DNA of 64,000 nt from Streptomyces sp. T39. Lineage in GTDB: Bacteria > Actinomycetota > Actinomycetes > Streptomycetales > Streptomycetaceae. How positions within the stretch are numbered: the first letter of the stretch is position 1; the number at the start of each line of letters is the position of its first letter. The stretch is taken from assembly GCF_008042045.1 (NCBI RefSeq), contig NZ_RDBP01000053.1, positions 1-64,000 on the forward strand, read 5' to 3'. Below the pieces are notes generated by a model. That model was not told the origin of the DNA. It did not search any database and worked only from the letters and a program-made list of their open reading frames with translations. A program made the translations under genes and the position numbers. Shown here one piece after another: positions 59,474 through 64,000 of this stretch.

Positions 59474-61585
59474 GTGAACACTTTCGGTGACGAGAGCAAC
59501 AACCTGCCCCCTCTGCTGCGTAAGCCCGACCCGGTGTCCGACCCGGTGCCTGTGGCTCAGCTGCGGGGCGCCCGCAAGGCCCTGACCGAGAACCCCGCCA
59601 GTCCCCTGGACGACGGCGCGGCCAGCATCGTCACGGCGGGCGCGGTGGAACCGATGCTGCTGCGCAAGATGATCGAGGCGCAGGGAGAAACCGCGGAAGC
59701 CGGGCTGTTGATGGCCAAGCCCGTGGCCGGCGGCACGCTCTACGCCATCCCACCGCACCGGCGCTTCCTCGACCTGGACGTGCTGCCGGACTTCGTCAAC
59801 CAGCGGTGGGCCCACAAGGTGTGGACCGCTATGGACGTGGAGACCTCGACCGCGGCGCCGATCACCTACGAGACCTTGATCGACGAGGAGAGCGGCGAGC
59901 CGCAGGCGGTCTTCGTGGTCCGGATGCCGAACCGCAAGGCGCTGGCAGACGCGGTGACCAAGAGCATGCGTCGGACGTTCTACGCGCAGAACGGGAAGAA
60001 CGTCTACACCGAGAGCGTGCTCCAGCAGGGCGTCAAGGAGCCGATGACGCTCTTCCTGGTCCGCGTGGTGTACGACGACGGCACCCAGGAGACCTTCACC
60101 GTCGCCGGAGACGGCAACAGCCGGCTCGTGAGCATGTGGCTGGCCCGCACCGGCGGTGACATCGACGAGGCTGCCGCCGCGTGCGTGGCCGCTGTCATCG
60201 GCTCGGTGGACCGCTCCGGGCCCCGCCGCCCGGCCGACCAGCGTGCCGCCCGCACGAAGGTGGCGGAGATGGCCGCCCGCGTCCGCCGCGGCCTGGCCGA
60301 ACCCACGCTCACCGAGGCGACCCGCCGCGAGGGCCACACCATCACCTTCCCCGCCATGGTGATCGTCGGCGCGGTCACGGAGGACGGCTCTCCCATGCCC
60401 GACCTCGTGGCCGCGCGGGACGACCTCGTCGCCAACCTGCACGTGAACGTCACCGCGTGGACCGAGGGCGCACAGAACACCCAGGGCATGCAGCGCGTCT
60501 ACCGCCACGCCCTGCACAACGGCCTGATCGACAAGGACACCTATCGAATCCTGCTCGGCGAGGTCGCCGCCGAGCAGATGCACCAGCTCCTCGGGCTGCC
60601 GCCGCACCGGCTGTGGTCCTCCGCGCTCCACCAGCAGACCGTGCTGGCCGGCTACCGCGCCGAACAGATGAACCTGCTCATCAAGCAGGAGTTCGGCATG
60701 GGCAAGGCCGACCGGCAGCGTGTCAGCGACCACCTGGCGCCCATGGCGCTGTCCGCGTACCGCAGCTCCGAGCGGATCGAGCCCGCCATCCGCGCCTTCG
60801 GTAACGGCGGCACGATCACCGACGCGGTATGGAAGCAGCCCTGGGAGCTGAGCACCGGCGACGACGCCTTCAAGGTGCTCGACGACATCTTCTCCAAGGC
60901 GGTCAACGGCGACACCGCCGCCGTGGCCGAACTGACGGTGCTGGGCGGGACGGCGGCGATCCTCGACGGGTACATCACCCGCGACCGTGGCTCCAAGGTG
61001 GGCGTCACCCGTGAGGGCGGCAAGGCGCCGTTCCGGGCCAGCCCGAACAAGCTGCTGGCCATTCTGGCCTCCACCCACGGCGGCCTGAGCATGCTCCACT
61101 CCATCGCGCGCGCACACATCGCGGCCGACCCGGGCATCCTGCCCAAGCGCTACCACACCTACGACCACGAGGTCGACGGCGTGATCGTGCGCGACGGCGA
61201 CCCGGTCCGCGACAAGGTGGGCGCGCTGGTCACCATCGACTACGAGTGGGACCTGGTCTACGCGGCCGACCCCATCGGTGCCGAGGCCGCTATCGCCGAG
61301 AACCGGGCGGCGCTCGGCAACAACCACACCAAGGACGACGACCGGATGGCCGAGGACACGCGCCAGCGGCGAATCCTGGAGCAGGGCATCAAGAACGCCC
61401 GCAAGGCCGTCAACACGTTGGCCAAGATGGTGCCGACCCGGGGCCGCGAGGTCTTCGGCAGCCACGAGGGCGTACAGATGCTGCGCGAGCACCTGCGCAA
61501 GGTCGACGACATCCTTGTCGCCTTCGGCCCCGAGCGGACCGCAGTGCTGGACCTGGACGACGAGGGCGACGGCGACGAGGAGTGA
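59474..61585 (+). CDS. Unrecognised 703-aa protein with ParB/DGQHR-like motif
   Basis: The protein shows GTLYAIPPHRRFLDLDVLPD (about 86-105) and, near 213, GDGNSRLVSMWLA. The latter resembles the D-G-x-x-R motif of ParB-like and DGQHR (DndB-related) domains, which bind or cleave nucleotides or DNA. Helical regions follow (GEVAAEQMHQLLGLPPHRLW, EQMNLLIKQEFGMGKADRQR). The end is acidic. GTG 59474 follows AAGGGCGAG. Its stop overlaps a GIY-YIG-like gene. I know no named family, and the nuclease link is inference. Confidence 0.65.
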   Translation: MNTFGDESNNLPPLLRKPDPVSDPVPVAQLRGARKALTENPASPLDDGAASIVTAGAVEPMLLRKMIEAQGETAEAGLLMAKPVAGGTLYAIPPHRRFLDLDVLPDFVNQRWAHKVWTAMDVETSTAAPITYETLIDEESGEPQAVFVVRMPNRKALADAVTKSMRRTFYAQNGKNVYTESVLQQGVKEPMTLFLVRVVYDDGTQETFTVAGDGNSRLVSMWLARTGGDIDEAAAACVAAVIGSVDRSGPRRPADQRAARTKVAEMAARVRRGLAEPTLTEATRREGHTITFPAMVIVGAVTEDGSPMPDLVAARDDLVANLHVNVTAWTEGAQNTQGMQRVYRHALHNGLIDKDTYRILLGEVAAEQMHQLLGLPPHRLWSSALHQQTVLAGYRAEQMNLLIKQEFGMGKADRQRVSDHLAPMALSAYRSSERIEPAIRAFGNGGTITDAVWKQPWELSTGDDAFKVLDDIFSKAVNGDTAAVAELTVLGGTAAILDGYITRDRGSKVGVTREGGKAPFRASPNKLLAILASTHGGLSMLHSIARAHIAADPGILPKRYHTYDHEVDGVIVRDGDPVRDKVGALVTIDYEWDLVYAADPIGAEAAIAENRAALGNNHTKDDDRMAEDTRQRRILEQGIKNARKAVNTLAKMVPTRGREVFGSHEGVQMLREHLRKVDDILVAFGPERTAVLDLDDEGDGDEE

Positions 61586-62061
61586 GCCCGGCCATACTGA
61601 TCCCCCGGCAGATCACCCGCCAACTTTTCCCTGCGGTCAAGAAGTTGGCTCCACTGCTCAACGCCGCCGCCTTCACCAACGACGGCATCCTGCGGGCCGA
61701 GCTGACCTGCCGTGCCGCCGTTGCGACGGTCCGGCGGGAGATCACAGCGGCCAGCGCGGTGTACGTCACCTGGGACGTGCGCGGCCGCTGCCGCTATGTC
61801 GGCAGCGTTCACCGCGGGGCACCCACGGCAGTGAGTAACCGGCTTGCTGAGCATCACCAGCACCGCACCGAAGGGGGCGTACGACGGGAGGAGTGGGTCC
61901 TGCTGACGGTCCTGCCGATGCGGGTCGACGCCTCACCGCCGGTCGTCCTGGCCGCCGAAGGGTGGGCTGCTCGAATTCTCAGCCCGCTCGATGGTGTCGC
62001 CCATCCCCAGATTGACCTCGTACGACCGCCCGCGGTGATAGCAGCGGCCATGGGCACCTAG
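61582..62061 (+). CDS. GIY-YIG-like nuclease domain protein
   Basis: The 159-aa product has the GIY-YIG layout in its middle. AVYVTWDVRGRCRYVGSVHR (about 59-78) supplies the two short motifs, with VYV standing for GIY and YVG for YIG. SNRLAEHHQHR (about 84-94) gives the conserved Arg and His, and AAEGWAARIL the later Glu. The N-terminal ~55 residues are a helical extension (QLFPAVKKLAPLLNAAAFTN). GTG 61582 overlaps the 703-aa stop by 4 nt, so the two form one unit. A terminator follows. Confidence 0.65.
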   Translation: MSPAILIPRQITRQLFPAVKKLAPLLNAAAFTNDGILRAELTCRAAVATVRREITAASAVYVTWDVRGRCRYVGSVHRGAPTAVSNRLAEHHQHRTEGGVRREEWVLLTVLPMRVDASPPVVLAAEGWAARILSPLDGVAHPQIDLVRPPAVIAAAMGT

Positions 62062-62089
62062 ACGCCTGTAACCCCATTCCGTCACTGAC

Positions 62090-62124
62090 AAGGGCCTGTT
62101 CTCCCAACGGGAGAACAGGCCCTT
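62090..62124 (+). terminator. Terminator of the 703-aa/GIY-YIG operon
   Basis: Near-perfect hairpin AAGGGCCTGTTCTCCC / GGGAGAACAGGCCCTT, 29 nt after the GIY-YIG stop. The stem is long and ends in T-rich sequence. Confidence 0.8.
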
Positions 62125-62209
62125 ACGCCATGGGCCGGTCTGGGGCATGTCACGCGAACCGGACGGGACGATGTGGCCGGATGGCGGATCCCCGGCTTCG
62201 CGAAAGCAC

Positions 62210-62324
62210 GGCTTGTCGAGATGGGCATCCCGCTGGCTCCGTGCCTCATCGAAGCGAACAACACAAGGGCCGCCGGCCTCGAGGTGTTCTCAACGACGTA
62301 CTCGACCTCGACATCCAGATGTAG
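62210..62324 (+). pseudogene. Relic of a tpg gene (3' end)
   Basis: One frame reads LAPCLIEANNTRAAGLEV, which aligns without gaps to LARMYFRANNSRAHGLDV near the end of intact Tpg. After a frameshift near 62288 another frame reads LNDVLDLDIQM before TAG, matching the Tpg acidic tail. Upstream parts of the gene are lost. The following hairpin shares its loop core with the tpg terminator, so the whole 3' end including terminator was copied from a tpg locus. Confidence 0.7.
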
Positions 62325-62340
62325 AACGTCCGAGCAAAAC

Positions 62341-62377
62341 GCCTGGTCCCCGGCATTGGAGCTGCCGGGGACCAGGC
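62341..62377. terminator. Terminator hairpin behind the tpg relic and the AlbA_2 gene
   Basis: GCCTGGTCCCCGGCA / TGCCGGGGACCAGGC is a perfect 15-bp stem with a 7-nt loop. It lies between the tpg relic and the convergent AlbA_2-type gene, so it can serve both strands. Its core CCGGCATTGGAGCTGCCGG differs by one base from the tpg terminator core. Confidence 0.85.
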
Positions 62378-62394
62378 ATTTCCCAATCTACGGG

Positions 62395-63720
62395 CTACAC
62401 CGGCATCGGGGCGGTGGCCCGGTAGCGCTCGACCAGGCTCTCCATGCCGGTCAGGCCGGCGTCCAGGCCGAGCTGGCGGAGCCAGTCGTCCACCTGCTCC
62501 TGGCGGTCGGTGAAGCTGCGCAGGTCCAGCGCCGGGTTGGCACGGAAGACGCCACCGGCCGATGCCCCGGCCTCCGGGATCTCCTCCAGCCCGTGGGAGG
62601 CCAGGAGTTCCTTGACCTGCCGGTCCGCGACGAGATGGAGCTCGCGCGGCTGCGCCACCAGGGCGGGGTCGATGTCGGCGATGCGGGCGATCTCCGCGAC
62701 GACCTTGGGATCGACGGCGGTCTTCAGCAGCCCGTCGAACAGGACGGCCAGGTCCGGCACCGGGTACCGGTGCGTCCATCCCGCCTTCCCGCGTCCCTCG
62801 GCGTACTGGCAGACCCGGGCGATGACGTCGATGGTGACGCTCGCGACCGCGGACGTCGCAGCGCCGTACGGTTCGGGCAGGTCGACCGACACGATCGCCT
62901 CGACCAGGTGCGTCTTGTCCGCGGGCCAGCCGGCGGCCTGCCACACCAGCCGGGCCTTGCGGGCCCTGTTGTGCCCGAGCCGGCGGAAGCCCGTGTCGTA
63001 GTCGATCGCCCCGTTCCCGAGGTTGCGCAGGGCCGGAGGGAAGGCGGAGTCGTTCAGCGCCTGGGCGAGGGCGTCGACGGTCCTCTCCGACAGCGGGCGC
63101 CAGGCGCCGGCCTGGCCCATCGGGAGGTTGATGCCGGTGCGCAGGATGAAGTCGGCGGTGGCCTTGCCCTCGTTGTCCCTCTCCAGGTTCGGGGACATGA
63201 CGTTCTGCCCCATGGGCAGCACTCTTGCCGACGGCTCCTCCCGGGCGAGCTGGAGGAGCCGGTTACGGTCGGCGGTGGCGTTGCGTCCGCTCAGCCGGAT
63301 CGGCGCTTTCAGTTTCACCAGCACCGGCCGGGGCGCGACGTCGGCGTCCACCCGGATCACCACCACGCTGCGCCCCGACTCGTCGTCGAGGGGCACGTTG
63401 AAGAAGGCCGGCTCCCAGGGCGGATCGAGCATCGTGCTGCACCCGCTGACGATCTGGTCGATCGTCGCCTGGGCGTCGACGCCGACGACCCGCTCGATGC
63501 CCGGCTCCACCCTGTCGTTGATGCCGACCAGGATCATGCCGCCGTAGGTGTTCGCCATCGCCGCGATGGTCTGCACCAGGCTGGAGGAGTACTCGCTCTT
63601 GTACTCCAGCGTCAGGCTCTCCACCTGGTCCAGACGCGCGGCGAGGGCGCGGATGCGCTCGATCGTCAGGTCCGCCGCCGACGCGGCGAACAAAGAGTTA
63701 TTCATCGCCCCATATTCCAT
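62395..63720 (-). CDS. AlbA_2/Schlafen-type ATP-binding protein
   Basis: The 441-aa product has an N-terminal AlbA_2 (Schlafen) domain (about 25-155: LTLEYKSEYSSSLVQTIAAM, then NTYGGMILVGINDRVEPG). Helical regions follow (AGWPADKTHLVEAIVSVDLP, then VFDGLLKTAVDPKVVAEIAR). Proteins of this type bind nucleic acid or ATP and are often found in accessory and defence regions. The start is ATG 63720 or 63705. The first has a better-spaced upstream GGAG. Confidence 0.75.
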   Translation of the reverse strand: MEYGAMNNSLFAASAADLTIERIRALAARLDQVESLTLEYKSEYSSSLVQTIAAMANTYGGMILVGINDRVEPGIERVVGVDAQATIDQIVSGCSTMLDPPWEPAFFNVPLDDESGRSVVVIRVDADVAPRPVLVKLKAPIRLSGRNATADRNRLLQLAREEPSARVLPMGQNVMSPNLERDNEGKATADFILRTGINLPMGQAGAWRPLSERTVDALAQALNDSAFPPALRNLGNGAIDYDTGFRRLGHNRARKARLVWQAAGWPADKTHLVEAIVSVDLPEPYGAATSAVASVTIDVIARVCQYAEGRGKAGWTHRYPVPDLAVLFDGLLKTAVDPKVVAEIARIADIDPALVAQPRELHLVADRQVKELLASHGLEEIPEAGASAGGVFRANPALDLRSFTDRQEQVDDWLRQLGLDAGLTGMESLVERYRATAPMPV

Positions 63721-63831
63721 CAACGGCCCTATCTCCACACCGAATTACCGGGTTCGGCTGAACGCGACAGTCTCGGCCCGAGGTGAACCACCTCACCTGC
63801 AGTCTCCTGCGGCCCCGACCGATCGGTCGCG

Positions 63832-64000
63832 ATGATGCGCAGGATGGCGTTCGTGAGCTGCTACAAGCCGGCGGTCTTCAGCATGGCGCTCAGGGTCTCC
63901 AAGCACACCGAAGATCAGCTCCGGCATATCGCCGCCGAGGGTCTGGCCCGGATGTACGTCCGCGCCAACAGCGCCCTCGCGCACGGCCTGGACGTGGAGT
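63832..64000 (+). pseudogene. Second tpg relic, cut by the window end
   Basis: The frame opens at ATG 63832 or 63835 and runs off the window. DQLRHIAAEGLARMYVRANS, then ALAHGLDVE, matches QLRQIAADGLARMYFRANNS, RAHGLDVE of intact Tpg. Just before, MALRVSKHTE resembles the Tpg HTH segment ALGVSQRTVE, as if an internal deletion joined the HTH to the C-terminus. The N-terminal domain is missing. It may continue as a short truncated protein outside the window. Confidence 0.65.

Noticed and set aside
59069-61492. 807-codon minus-strand reading frame
   Set aside because: Complement of the 703-aa gene, whose plus-strand frame has ordinary composition and a coupled downstream partner.
1-64000. rRNA and tRNA genes
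   Set aside because: No cloverleaf-like segment with CCA-end context or rRNA landmark was recognised by eye; a covariance search was not possible.

Overview
The window is very GC-rich, with GC-biased third codon positions, GTG starts and overlapping stop/start codons. It reads as Streptomyces DNA. Diagnostic signs are a SARP/AfsR-type regulator, CebR-type palindromes beside a cellulase, rare TTA (bldA-type) codons in a few genes, MEDS/STAS and PP2C signalling proteins, and above all an adjacent tap-tpg pair. Tap and Tpg are the telomere-associated and telomere-terminal proteins of linear Streptomyces replicons, so the right part probably lies on a linear plasmid or near a chromosome end. No telomere, rRNA or tRNA was seen.

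Left part (1-41.6 kb) resembles chromosome-arm DNA with small, largely independent cassettes: an HTH/secreted-protein locus carrying a 300-bp inverted repeat; a tetracycline-type ribosomal protection GTPase behind a leader ORF; an SDR/MerR pair; a GH9 cellulase with two CebR-like operators; an ArsR/P1B-4 metal export pair; hydrolases; an XRE-cupin/DMT-exporter pair; a DUF2243/CtaG pair; a PP2C phosphatase; a hydrolase/CGNR-regulator pair; a 2-repeat type I-E CRISPR remnant flanked by decayed genes; a MerR/membrane-protein pair; a stress-signalling cluster (STAS, MEDS-HATPase, MEDS-STAS); a beta-propeller membrane protein; and a 1016-aa AfsR-like regulator.

Right part (42.4 kb to the end) is accessory and probably mobile. 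It holds a DciA-like (DUF721) operon; a TTA-containing microprotein coupled to a DUF5131 (Gp37/Gp68, three-Cys) gene; convergent tcmP; a tail-to-tail HTH/RelE-HigB-like pair; a secreted protein and an HNH lipoprotein; an unrecognised 508-aa protein coupled to a two-helix membrane protein; a STAND NTPase; a protein with two zeta-toxin-like domains, divergent from tap-tpg; an unrecognised 703-aa protein with a ParB/DGQHR-like motif coupled to a GIY-YIG-like protein; an AlbA_2/Schlafen ATP-binding protein; and two tpg relics, one cut by the window end.

The best candidates for an undescribed system are the 703-aa/GIY-YIG two-gene operon (59474-62061), the 508-aa/2-TM operon facing the STAND gene, and the DUF5131-TcmP-HTH-toxin block. 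All lie within about 20 kb of the telomere-maintenance genes. The repeated tpg relics, one still followed by a terminator like that of intact tpg, suggest repeated duplication and decay of terminal-protein genes.
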